This document shows, piece after piece, positions 21,855-33,484 of a stretch of 64,000 bases of DNA (positions are counted from its first letter, which is position 1; every line of letters begins with the position of its first letter). The notes under the pieces are model-generated. The model saw only the letters and a program-made list of their open reading frames with translations. It was not told where the DNA came from and made no database searches. The position numbers and the translations under genes were made by a program. The stretch comes from Anaeramoeba flamelloides (lineage: Eukaryota > Metamonada > Anaeramoebidae), in the NCBI GenBank assembly GCA_027625915.1, contig JANTQA010000015.1:7345001-7409000 (forward strand). Reading direction: 5' to 3'.

Positions 21855-24800
21855 ATGAGTATTGAATATATTCATTTTAATAGTGATGGTACTTTTCCGT
21901 TTCTTCAAAATAACGATCAGTGGAAAACTATTAAAGCTTATCAATCTGAACTGGTCAGCATCATGGAATCAAAAAAGATACGACAATTCACAAAAAAAAT
22001 TGAAGACTATTTAACGGAACTACCAGCAAAGTTTAGTGTTTATTTGTTTGACCATGGCTCAGGATGGAACGAATTTACTTTAATTTTAACGCTAAACAGT
22101 TTCGTTATTGAACCAAGTAACAAAAATAGCCAAACGGAAACTTATCGCTATGAAGAAGAGCAACAATTAAAAATACACATTCATGATCATTACTTTTTTA
22201 TTTTCCAACCGAACAAAGAAACGAAATACATGTTTTATTCAAAAAATCCAAAAGAACGAGATCTGTTTCTTAATTTGTTTTTATTTCTCCATTCAAATTC
22301 AACAAAAAAACAAAAATTAATTAAACAAGGATCACTCAACAGCAATGAGCAATTCAATAGCCCCTTTCTAATCACGAAGAAGTCTTTAATGTTTTATTCT
22401 GAGATCTCTCATTTGTGTGTTGATCGGCAAGTGTTGTATCCAAAGCCCTCAAAGTATAATTATAAGGAAAGGATCCTTGAAAAAATTGAAGAAAAAGAAA
22501 AAGAAAAAGAAAAATCTGCAAAATTAAAGCCCGAATTAGATTTGTATGAAATAATAGAACAATTTCCTCAACAAATTTCACCATTTGAATATTTAGGATT
22601 TGGTTCAAGCTTTTCGGCTTCAAATAAAATAAAATATAAGGCAAAATTATTAAATAGCATTTTTGAAACTGTAACCGAGCTTGAAATAATCTTACTATTT
22701 TCACATTTGAAAATAAAAAATTTTCCTTGCTTTTCAAAAAGTATTACTCTACGAAGGAGATACAGTTATCGAACGAATTGCTTTGTTCTTGATCCAAAAA
22801 AAAACATTTTTCAATTTGTTATTGATGAAAATTATTTTTTATTACTTCACTTTCAAGAAAAAATTGATATGTTTGCTTTTATTTCAGATCTGGAAACTAA
22901 AAAAAGAATCATTTTAGAAAAATCAAGAAAGGTAAGCCGAAAAAAAAAAAAAAATCCAAACAAAAACAAAATTTTTCAATGTCAAATTTCTTTAAGAAAC
23001 AATTATTTTGGAAAAAGGAAAAAAGAAAATAATTCAAAGGGTTATGGAAATATAACTGAAACGGAAAACAATAATCCATTATCTTTAGATTTGAATCAAA
23101 AAGATCAGAATCAAGACATTGGGAATGAAAATAAGAATAAGAACAAAAATAAAAATAAGAATAAAAAAAGAATTAATCACCTGAAGAACCTATCTTATGA
23201 TCCGAGAAAAAATCAAAGCACTGGATCAATTTTTGACAATAATATAAAAAAAGAACCCACAATTGAAAATGCAAAAATTATATTATCTTTAGATTTATTT
23301 AAAATTATTACTGAAAATGATTTATATTATTGTTCAGAATATCAAGCCAATCAAAAAATAGAATGGAACAACGAAAAGAAGAATGCGAAATTATGGTTAT
23401 CTCGGAATGAAACACTATATTTGGATTTGCATTTTCAAGATGAAAACGAAGCAAGATATTTTCGTAATATTTTTGTAAACAAACAAAAATTATATTTGCA
23501 GAAATTAAAAAACATTGAATCCACAAAATCAAAACAAAATTCTAATAATTTTCAATTTTTTATTTGGATTAATCCACAGCATTACAAACACAAGATAGAG
23601 AAGGGTGGGGATCAAGATAAAGAAACAAAATTAATTAAAGAAATAGAAAATGGAAAAGAGAAAAAGGTTATAAAGCAATATAATAATAATAATGAAAACC
23701 AAAACAAAAGCAATAATGAGAATGAGCATGATAAAGAAAATGAAAATAAAAATAAAAAGAAAAAGAAAAATAAAAATAAAATTAAAAATAAAAATAAAAA
23801 TGAAAATGAAAACAAAGATGAAAATGAAAATGAAAATGGTATGGATACAAGAAAAGAGAAAGAAATCAAAAAGAGGAAAGGAAATGAAAAAGAAGCCAAC
23901 AAGATAGATACAAAAAGCAAGATGAAGAGGGAGAATAATAAAAGGGGTAGAGGAGAGAAGAAGAGGGGGAGGAAGAGGAAGAGGAAGAACGACAAAAAAA
24001 GAAGCCAAAAAAAAATAATATCTACTGTCCGTATAAATAATGAATCAATGAGAATTGTTTCACACTCTAAAGATTTTAAATTTTTTGAAAAATTTTTAAT
24101 AAAAAACATTTCAAAAATAAAAATTATTGACGAAACAAAATGTATTATAAGAGTTAAGGAATATATTAAAAAAAAAATTACTTTAAATTTTATGTATCCA
24201 GGTGAATGTTTGATCTTTGAACATTTTATTAATTTACAAAAAAAAAATCCAAATTATGACTTAACTTTTTTCAATAAAAAAGGGAAAATTATTGGGGAGG
24301 GAAAAATAATTTTATTAAAAACTCAAGAGAAAATTTTAATTGATCGAGCAGCAGATGATTCGATTATCGCATTTCAAAAGGACACAAAAGTAGAAACTTG
24401 TCAAAAATATTCACATCTATATGAACTTCAACTTCCAAAATTGGATGTTCAATATATCAAATTCCGAAATGATAAAATTACAAAACATTTTTTTTCCAGA
24501 TTCCAAGGAGAACGGAAAAAAAAAAAATTGTTAATTGATCACCATCTAAATATAACATTAAAGATCAAAAAATATAAATCAACAATTTATTTATTAAATG
24601 AGGAATTTGAAATAAAATCAAAAAATATATTAACAATGAATAATGATTTCATTTTTCTAAAATATAGAAAAAATGAAAAGCAAAATGAAGAAATAAGCTT
24701 TTCAAGTTCGATCAAAATTCAAATTGATAATAAGAATACTAATATTGTGACAATTACTAGTAACCACCAAGAGAAAATTCTTTTGTTTTCATCTTTTAAA

Positions 24801-25103
24801 GATCTAAATAATTTTATTGCATCAATACACCATTACGAAAAGCAGAATAAAAAAAGCAATCCTAATTTCCAAATTAAACTTGTACATAATATTGAAACAC
24901 CTGGAAATAAAAAACCCAAAGTAAAAAACAATACGATAGATTTAAATGCAATTAGGCAATTGGAAAAAAAGAAAAATAAAATAAAATTTTACCATCAATC
25001 TGGTTCAATTATGACAATGAGAAAGAATACAAGAAAAACAATGAAGAACGAAAAACGAAAAGATTCTGAGAATTCGAATAATTCGTATTTTTCAAATAAT
25101 ACA

Positions 25104-25136
<33 letters not shown>

Positions 25137-25751
25137 GGTGGTGATGATTATGATGATCGTGAAGACAACTCTGAGAAAGATTATGATTTTGGTGATGATT
25201 ATGCTTCTTATGATGATAATGACGATGATGAAAGTCCTTTGAAACAAAAGGATAAAGAAGTTTTTGATTTCCTTTTTATCGAAAATGAAAATAATTTACA
25301 AATTCAAAAGGTAAAACAATTATCAATTTTTAATTATTGGGCACTTTTAATTTATGACTCGAAAAAAAATTGCCCAAAAAAAAAATTTTTGTTTTTTTCT
25401 TTTGAATTTAAAGATCATTCAATCATTGTGTTAAATATTAATTTTCAAAATAAATTAATTGAAACAATTATCGTTAATCCTAATCATTTTAAAGTTTTTT
25501 TTATGACAAAATTTCCAAAAAAAATCAAATTTAAATTTGAAAAAGAAAGAACGATCATATTTCAAATTTTTCAACATTCAATAATTCGTCAAATTGCTTC
25601 ATTATATGAAATGTTTAAAAATCCAATAAATGATAATGATAATGACAATGATAATGAAAATGAAAATAATGAAAATAAAAAAATGAAGAAAAATAATTAT
25701 GAATTAACAAAAGTAGAAAATGATTTTGAATTGATTGATATCAAAAATTAG
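21855..25751 (+). CDS. Large protein of unknown function, possible PH-like array
   Basis: 1298 residues in one open exon. ATG at 21855 is the first Met; the frame upstream is low-complexity. I recognise no named family. Five or six stretches repeat a PH-like pattern of several short hydrophobic strands followed by an amphipathic helix with spaced Phe, e.g. MFYSKNPKERDLFLNLF (about 135), LLHFQEKIDMFAFISDL (about 335), LHFQDENEARYFRNIF (about 540), LLFSSFKDLNNFIASI (about 985). Linkers are low complexity: NK-rich (about 420-440), a K/E/N/R-rich block (about 605-720) and an Asp run (about 1090-1120). There is no signal peptide or clear membrane span. If the units are PH-like, binding to lipids or proteins at the cell cortex is a guess. 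A divergent or decayed array is possible, though the frame is fully open. Confidence 0.7.
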
Positions 25752-26298
25752 AAAGTAATAAAAAATATTAATTTGCTAAAAACCCTTTTTTTGTTTTTTT
25801 TTTAATGATTTGATTTTGAAATAAAATAATAATAAAATCTAAATTTATTTAAATAAAATTCTATAATTTTAACCAAATTATTTCAATATTTGTTTGTTGT
25901 TATATATATATATATATTTATAAACTTCATTTCATCAAAAGTGGCCCCAGCCAAAAATTAAAAATTCACAATTTTATTTTTTCAAAGAATCAACCAACAT
26001 ATGATTCTTTAGAAATAACAATCTTCTGATTAGAGTTGATGTTCATAAAAGAAATACCTGAACAAATTATAATTTTTTGAAATAAAAAAACGATGTGTTA
26101 TAATTATTTTTGGTCCTCTTTCATTGAAAATTCCAGTGCAAAATTACTCAATTTCTTTGGAAAATTAAAATTGTTGACGATAAGATCTTTTAATAGTAAA
26201 TGTATTCATTTTAAAGGAAATTACAAAGCCTCAATTTTCTTAATGTTAATTTGGAGTTTTCAAATATTTTTTTTTTTATTGAATTTTCTGTAGAAAAA

Positions 26299-26333
<35 letters not shown>

Positions 26334-28822
26334 AAAGTAAAAAAAATAATAAAAAGATCAAAATAAGAAAAAATGATCTGATCTATAAATTAAAAATTTA
26401 TTTTCAGAAGAAGAATGAATTAAACTCCTGAAAGATGTTCTATTTCTTCAATCAAACTGGGCCCCTTAGGCTGAAAAAGAGTTTAGATTGTTTTTTCGAG
26501 ATCTAATACCTAATTCATTTGATTTATATTTTCAGCTTTTATTCATATATATTTAATAATTATTTGATAATAATTTTCTCTAAAAATGTTATAGAAATCA
26601 AATAAAACTTCAATTCAACTTTTTTATCACACCAAAATACAATTTTTGATAAAAAATCTTATTTAATTAATTCAAGAAGAAATTACAAATTAGAACCATT
26701 CACTAATTGAAATATTAACACTTTTTTAAAAATTCAAATATATACAAAACAAAAAAATAAATAATTCATAATAATAAATTATCTGTTAGTTAAAATTTTT
26801 TGGTGATGGCTTACAAAAAAATTCATTGATAAATGTGTAAAAATTCTGTTCGGAATATTGATCGATCAAATTGTTAGATACCATCAACTAATTTTATTTG
26901 AGTTCTTCTATGTTTTGTAAGAACTCAACTTTAACCTAATATCAATTATTCGAAAAAATTTTGATCAAAAGAAACAGGTTACGTTCTTCAAAAAATAAAT
27001 GAAAACAAAAAACCTAAAGATGAAAAAATGATTTTCATATTTATAAAAAATCAAAATTATTATCAATTTGAATTAAATTGTATTATTTTTCATTCTTTTA
27101 ACTGTTTTAAATGGGTGGGAAATTTTGGATTTTAGTTTATTTTAAAGGTTCTGAAAAAAAAAAAGCATTTTGAACCATTTTTTAAAAAAAAATCTATTTT
27201 AGAAAAGAGAATTTCCAATTTCCTCTCGATCGGTTTTATATATTTATTTTTTCATTGAATCCTATCTTTTTATAAATAATTTATTTTATTTGTTGATAAA
27301 ATTCCAATATTATTTAACAACTTTAAGCAAATGAATTAAATTCTTTTCTTTTGATTCTTTTTTTTCAGTTTTCTGAAATGTAGATTATTAATAAAATAAT
27401 AAAACCACATCCAGTTTTTATCTAAAAAAAAGTATGAAAAGATTTTTTCGAAAATTCTTTTGGATTTTCACAAAATTTTTTATTTAATTTATCAAAAACT
27501 TTTTTTTTATATTGTTAGAGTTTAAAAGTTAGAAATATTTAATTTGACAACGAGAGAATTTGTAATTAACAATATTTGCATTTTTTTTATTTGATTCATT
27601 TGAATAAACCTTTAAGCACAACTAATAGAAAGATTTAAAACTTAATTTAATTTTTGAGAACTTCTTAACTAGTATTAAATTTATTTAAAACTTTTTTAAA
27701 AAGGAATAATGTACTTCATATGTAAAATGTAACAAAACCTCTCGAATTAAGAAAAAAAAATCAACTTTTTTTTAATAGTTATTTATTCTATTGAGTTCAT
27801 AATTTTATAAATTTTATATAATTATTCCAATTATATGAATGAGTCTTTTATATATTCCAAATAGTATTATTATTATTACTTAAAAAATAAATAAAATGAA
27901 ATATAATGGTTATTTCTCAAATGTGATTTTCTAAATGAAAATTTTACTTTCAATAAATGTTACTGATTCAGATTCTCTTACTAATAGTAAAAAAAAAAAA
28001 AAGATATGTATATTTTTAGTATTTCAAAATTTTATAAAAGTTAGGATGGAATATCTTTAGGATGCATTCATAGATTTGTCAAGAAAAAAATCCGACCTCG
28101 TTATTAAAAGATTAATTATATGTAATAAATGAAAAAGAAGAAGAAGAAGAAGATAGTATAGGTTCAAAAAAGTTTTAAAATGGTGAATTTATTATTCAAT
28201 TCTTTTATCAAAGTATTTAATAAAATAACTGACAATATTCAAATGATTGAATAAAATAAAAATAGATTTGAATTCAATTAAGATGTAGGATTCAAAAAAA
28301 TTTTTGTGGAAAAAGGATTTTTTAGCCAAAATAAAATTGATAAAATGACAACAATTAACATTCAAATTTTCTGAAATTATAATGAGTTTTATTATAATTT
28401 CATTATATAATTCTTGTGTTATAATATTTTATTCATTGGTATTTTCATCCATTTGGTTCTATAGAAAAAGGTCGTGAAAGGGTATTTTTTTATTTTTTCT
28501 ATTTATCCCCTTGTTGATTTCCTTTTTCTTTGGAAGATGAGTTACTAAATAGATAAATCAAGAGATTACCTATGAATACATGAAACATAAAAACTAGTTT
28601 GTATGGGTAACTTAAAAATAAAAAGACAAGACAATAAAAAAAAGTGAACGACCAAAAATGATAACGATCAAAAAGAAGAAAAATGGCAGCTAATTAACTA
28701 CAATTCGTATAAAAAAATTTTTTTAAACTTAATTTAATCATTAAAAACAGTTTTATATCATATTTTTTAATGGTGAAACAAATTTGAACTAGATTTATTA
28801 TGTTTTTTTTTTATTATATCGT
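25752..28822. other. Gene-free region
   Basis: Contains an AT microsatellite (about 25900-25915), a poly(A) run of about 30 (26299-26331), the R3 copy listed separately, and many short A/T runs. The 66-codon open frame at 26093 has no family support. Confidence 0.5.
26660..27150 (-). mobile_element. R3 element
   Basis: Reverse complement of the 3162-3650 and 49488-49985 copies: ends GGTTCTAATTTG..TTCTTCTTGAATT and AAACTAAAATCCAAAATTTCC, with the inner TTTGATCGATCAATATTCC motif. Confidence 0.8.
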
Positions 28823-29416
28823 GGCTATTTCCAAGAATGTGGGGCAAATTTATTTTAAAATATATTTATGTAACCCATTCCTCAAAATAGGATTTAAATA
28901 TATAAAATCATTAACCACCATTTATAGATTCCTGGTAATAATTCAATTTATTTCTTAGTATTGTATTGCAGAAATAAATTTTTTTAAAATTTATGATCTC
29001 GATTTTATCGGATATTTTTTTATGGTAAAAATTGGTGTTTATTATTTTCTTTTTGATCAAAAAAAATATTTTCATAACTTGTATAATCTCAATAAAATTT
29101 ACAATATAATTAAAAACATATAACTGCGTTTACGTGTTTAAAAAATCATTTGTTCCCCCTTTCCACATTTCTGGTTTTTTATTGAAATTGGTCGTACATT
29201 GCTTTAACCAAAAAAAGTGCTATTTTTTTTTTTTTCATTTTTTGGGAATATTTCAACAAACATGCTTTGGATTAAATACATAAGTCATTGATTCAATCGG
29301 TATATTGATTAAACTTTATTTGGTATAGTTGATTAATAATTACCATCACTAAAAAATATTATTTTTTATGAAATGTAAAAAAAAAAAAAAAATGCCCCAC
29401 TTTTTTGGAAATACCT
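28823..29416 (+). mobile_element. R2 element, uninterrupted copy
   Basis: 594 bp with ends GGCTATTTCCAAGAATGTGG and the complement of GGTATTTCCAAAAAAGTGGG. It serves as the reference for the interrupted copy at 2733-3775. Confidence 0.85.
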
Positions 29417-29450
29417 TATATATATTTTTTTTTTCAATATATTTATTTAT

Positions 29451-29452
<2 letters not shown>

Positions 29453-29487
<35 letters not shown>
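29453..29487. repeat. AT dinucleotide microsatellite
   Basis: An uninterrupted AT repeat of about 17 units just downstream of the R2 copy. Confidence 0.95.
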
Positions 29488-29488
<1 letters not shown>

Positions 29489-30109
29489 CATTTTTTATAA
29501 TATATAACACCAAAATAACATATTAAAAAATATTATCACGCCTTTTTAGAATATAAAAACAAAAAAAGTGATTAAATTTATTCATTTTTTTATAATATTT
29601 TATAGCATAGATTAATTTATTTCATTTTAAAAGTTTCTAATACAAATTTATTACACTTTCAAAATTTAAAATACGTTTGTATCACCTAAATTAACATTTT
29701 ATAAAAAAAAATGTTTGGATAATGAATAATTTCCTAATTATTCAATTTCAGTAAAAATATCTTGTTAAAATTATTTAAAACAGTAATAATTAAGTAAATC
29801 TTATAAAAATTCTCAACATTTAAACATTAAAACCACATTTATGAAGTATCTTGGAACTTATAGAATTATATTCATAAATTTGGATTTTCTGAATTAAATT
29901 GATATTTTTATTTTTCAAATATCTTCCAGCCTATTAATATTTTCATTCCTCAATTTTTATTTCTACAAAAAATATTAAAAAATTCATTCTATAAATAACC
30001 TCTAAAAGTCAGTAATACTTTAAAAAATCAATAAATTTAAAACCAAAATAACAGTATATCACACTTTATACAAGAAAAACTATAATCATATTACAAGAAA
30101 AAAAGTACT
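29488..30109. other. Gene-free AT-rich stretch
   Basis: No coding signal or shared repeat was recognised. Confidence 0.5.
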
Positions 30110-30672
30110 TAAGGTTTATAATACCTGAAATTTTAAATAAGATTATCTCGTGTAGGGTGTAGTGGCTTGTTAATTTGTTTCTTAGCTGATCGATCTTGGA
30201 TTTAGTATGAGTTTTAATGATTTGTTCAAAAATGAAATTTTTAACAATTTATTTTTTTTTTTTGAAATTTTAATTTAAGAGTTTAATATTGATAGATTGA
30301 AAAGTGTTTAAGAATAAATTTTGATTTTTGAGTTGTATAAGGAATTTTTATTTTACTTTTTTTAGATTAACTAAATGAAAAAAAATATTTTTTAAAAAAT
30401 CCTCAAATAAAAACAAACTTAATGATAAATTTCAATCAAAAACCCACAAATCACATTTTTATATAACTTTCCTTCCAATATATTGATCTTTCAGTTCTTC
30501 AATTCAGATTTCGGAAAAAACAAAAAAATAAATTGTTAAAAATTACCTTTTTGAACCACTATTAAAACTCATACCAAAGCACATTATCGATTAGCCAAGA
30601 ACCAAATTAACACTCCACTACACCCTACACAAGATAATCTTTTTTCAAATTTCAGGGATTGTAAACCTTAAA
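30110..30672. repeat. Long inverted repeat upstream of the RNA-binding protein gene
   Basis: Arms of about 190 bp (30110-30300 and 30480-30672) at roughly 80 percent identity by eye. Both hold GTGTAGGGTGTAGTGG and TATGAGTTTTAAT, the right arm inverted. The arms surround about 180 bp of A/T-rich spacer. The right arm ends about 95 bp before the ATG at 30767, so it lies in the promoter or leader. Confidence 0.8.
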
Positions 30673-30766
30673 TAAATTAAAAATTTCAAAAACTGAAAAT
30701 ATAAAAGTAGGTTTGTTTCATTTTTTCTAAAAAATCCAATTCATTTTATTTCTCTTTTTGATTAAA

Positions 30767-33484
30767 ATGTCATATTATAGACGATCTTCAAACCACAGAG
30801 AAAACAATTCCAGTGAGGTCAGTCGTCATGAAAGGAGAAGATCTAGACACTCTTCCAGAGAAAGACAATATTCTCAACAAACTCACCATGATTATCGAAA
30901 CAGACACCATGAACATCATGAAAAATCAAGAAAAAGTCATCCTTATAAAGACAATTACCAAAAAAGCAACAAAAGAGAGGAAACACTCTTTGATAGCGAT
31001 TTTGAAGATAGCACGATCCTTATACCACAAAGCAAAAAGAATAAAAAAATTAAACCTCCTCCACAAAAAAATCAAACAAAACAAAAGAATATTTTCAATT
31101 CAGATTTTGAGTTTGAAATGTTAAGAAAACAACAAATGGAATCCCAAAAACAAGAAAAGACAACCAATTCTAAGAGGGGGGGTTATTATCATAAGAATAA
31201 CAATAAGAACAATCCGTTAATGACTGAAAGAAAATCAAATTCGAATTCAGATTCAGATCAAGATCAAGATTCAGGTTCTGGATCTGGATCATTCCAAGAA
31301 CAGGATGTAAATTGGGATGAAGACTATTCTGAAGAGAATGAAGAAGACTACAAAGAGGTTGGGTGGGATAGTGAGTCTGGGTCTGGGTCTGAGTCTGGGT
31401 CTGAGTCCGAACTAGAACTTGAACGAGAGTCAAATATTAAAAACGAGAATGAAATAAGAAATGAAAAACAAAAACAAAAAGATAAAGATAATGAAAAAAC
31501 ACAAGAACCCAAATCCCAAAAAGTAATTGAAATAAAAAAAGTGAATGACACCAACCAAAATTCGATCAACAGAGTAAAGCCTTTGTACCCCAAAAGCAAA
31601 AAAAGTATTGAGATTTTGAACCAAAAGATCTCTATTCAAAACAAAAAAAAACAGAATAAAGTTATACCAATCTCCTTTAATAAGAATAATATTAAAAAAG
31701 AGAACAAGAATTATGAAGGGCAGACGCTTTCTGTTCGTAATAATAGTACTCGAAATCAAAAGCTTTACGATAATTCAAAAAAACGAAATAGAAACGAATT
31801 TTCTCACCAAAAAAAGAAGGTGAACACTGAAGAAAGAACTCTTTGCTTTTATAATTTATGTGAAGAGCTTAATAATACCATTGTCCTTTCAAAAATTGCA
31901 GAAAAATATGGCAAAATTGAAAGAATTTATTTAAATGTCAAAGGGACTGCTTGGATTAGATTCAAAACAAAGGAATCGGCAACCTTGGCATATAACAGGC
32001 TGCCTCCTTTAATAGCGCGTTTTGGTGCCCAAATTAAATGGACCTATGAAAAATATGAATTGCCAGTATTTACAAATCATGGAATGCAAAACCATGATTT
32101 TTCAAATTCATATTATCCAAGCCAATATCAAAATAATTATTCTTATGAAAAATTCCCCAATTTGAATCAAAATATTCATTACGGAAATGTACAAGATCAT
32201 AAAGGGATATTTAATACAAATCAATTTCATAATTATCAACAAAATTTCAAATCATATAATAATAAGAATATTTATAATAAGAATAATGAAAGTCACTTTT
32301 ATAATGAGAACCCAAACAAATTTGGATATAATCAAAAATCTGTTGATCAAAAGAATGAAATAAAAAATGGAAAGGGAGAAAAACTGTTTTTGAAAAATAA
32401 TATTCAAAACAGGGAAATTAAACAAGGAGGGGAAGAGGAGGGAAAAGCAAACAGAGGGGAAGTGGACATAGAAGTAAAAGACGAATTGAAAAATCAGAAA
32501 ACGGTGATAGAAAATCCCAACGAGGATGACGAGGAAGAAGATATAGATGATGACAATAAAGAAGAAGTGGGTGGGGAAGATGCAGTTGAAGATGAAGATG
32601 AAAAGGAAAAAGAAACGAATATGTCGAATGAAAAGGAAAAAAATGATGAAATTTTAGAAGAAGAATTAATTTGGGATGAAGAATCATCTGATGATGAAAA
32701 AAAAGAGATAAATCAGAAAAATGAGAAACAAATGGCAAATAAAAATTCAGAACAATCAAAGAAGGATGATAATACATATATCAGTGGTGATAAAGAAAAC
32801 CAAACAATTTCCATGGCTAAAAAAAAAGAAAATGGGATATTTAGTCCAAAAAGAACAATTTTTTCAAAAAAAATCAATAATTTCATGGGGGGAAGGCAAC
32901 CAAATATTAGAAAGCGTATTAATCCATCAAATGAACCATTGTTTATTAAAAGCAATTCCTCTACAAAAAAGCAAATCAATAATTCAAAACAACCTGAAAA
33001 TTCTTTATTAACAAAATTACTTGAAAAACAAAAGAAAGTTGAAAAACTTTATAAAATTGCCAAAAATAAACAAGATAAAGAAAAATTAAAAAAGATTTCT
33101 GAAACACTCAAAGATTTAATTCAAAAGGAAATTGATAAACAAAAAAATCTATTAATTGCAAAAAATCCAGTACTCTTTAATCAAATTCAATTCCAAAATG
33201 ATCTCAAAAAAAGAAGAATTAATCAGACAAATAAAAATAATACTCTATTGATAGCCATTTCGAAAAACAAAGAAACGAAACCAATAATAAATCATTTTTC
33301 ACAGTTTGGTGAAATAAATCATTCAATTATTGAAAAATCATCCCAATTTCATTCGCGGTTACAATTCGCTAATCCAAATGATGCACTACGGGCTTTTAAT
33401 AGTAATTTTATTAAAAACCCGAATGAAAAAATAAAAATAGAATGGGAAGTTGTAAATAATGATGAGAATGATGATAATAATTAA
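30767..33484 (+). CDS. RBM26/RBM27-like RNA-binding protein
   Basis: 905 residues in one exon; ATG at 30767 is the first Met in frame. An Arg/Ser/His-rich N-terminus (residues 1-60) and acidic Ser/Glu stretches come first. An RRM follows at about 360-430 (LCFYNL as RNP2, GTAWIRF as RNP1), then a Tyr/Asn-rich linker, a second acidic region, a coiled coil (about 750-800, KLLEKQKKVEKLYK..LKDLIQKE) and a C-terminal RRM-like fold (about 825-900: LLIAI..HFSQFGEI..RLQFANPNDALRAF..IEW). This order of RRM, coiled coil and C-terminal RRM is that of RBM26/RBM27, which in animals work with the exosome-linked PAXT complex on polyadenylated nuclear RNA. The PWI-like and CCCH domains of those proteins are not visible: there are only two Cys, both in the first RRM. 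A nuclear location is inferred. Confidence 0.65.
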   Translation: MSYYRRSSNHRENNSSEVSRHERRRSRHSSRERQYSQQTHHDYRNRHHEHHEKSRKSHPYKDNYQKSNKREETLFDSDFEDSTILIPQSKKNKKIKPPPQKNQTKQKNIFNSDFEFEMLRKQQMESQKQEKTTNSKRGGYYHKNNNKNNPLMTERKSNSNSDSDQDQDSGSGSGSFQEQDVNWDEDYSEENEEDYKEVGWDSESGSGSESGSESELELERESNIKNENEIRNEKQKQKDKDNEKTQEPKSQKVIEIKKVNDTNQNSINRVKPLYPKSKKSIEILNQKISIQNKKKQNKVIPISFNKNNIKKENKNYEGQTLSVRNNSTRNQKLYDNSKKRNRNEFSHQKKKVNTEERTLCFYNLCEELNNTIVLSKIAEKYGKIERIYLNVKGTAWIRFKTKESATLAYNRLPPLIARFGAQIKWTYEKYELPVFTNHGMQNHDFSNSYYPSQYQNNYSYEKFPNLNQNIHYGNVQDHKGIFNTNQFHNYQQNFKSYNNKNIYNKNNESHFYNENPNKFGYNQKSVDQKNEIKNGKGEKLFLKNNIQNREIKQGGEEEGKANRGEVDIEVKDELKNQKTVIENPNEDDEEEDIDDDNKEEVGGEDAVEDEDEKEKETNMSNEKEKNDEILEEELIWDEESSDDEKKEINQKNEKQMANKNSEQSKKDDNTYISGDKENQTISMAKKKENGIFSPKRTIFSKKINNFMGGRQPNIRKRINPSNEPLFIKSNSSTKKQINNSKQPENSLLTKLLEKQKKVEKLYKIAKNKQDKEKLKKISETLKDLIQKEIDKQKNLLIAKNPVLFNQIQFQNDLKKRRINQTNKNNTLLIAISKNKETKPIINHFSQFGEINHSIIEKSSQFHSRLQFANPNDALRAFNSNFIKNPNEKIKIEWEVVNNDENDDNN

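Noticed and set aside
23612-24109. Long minus-strand open frames opposite the 21.9-kb gene
   Set aside because: They are the complement of A-rich low-complexity codons of that gene and encode only Phe/Leu/Ser/Ile runs.
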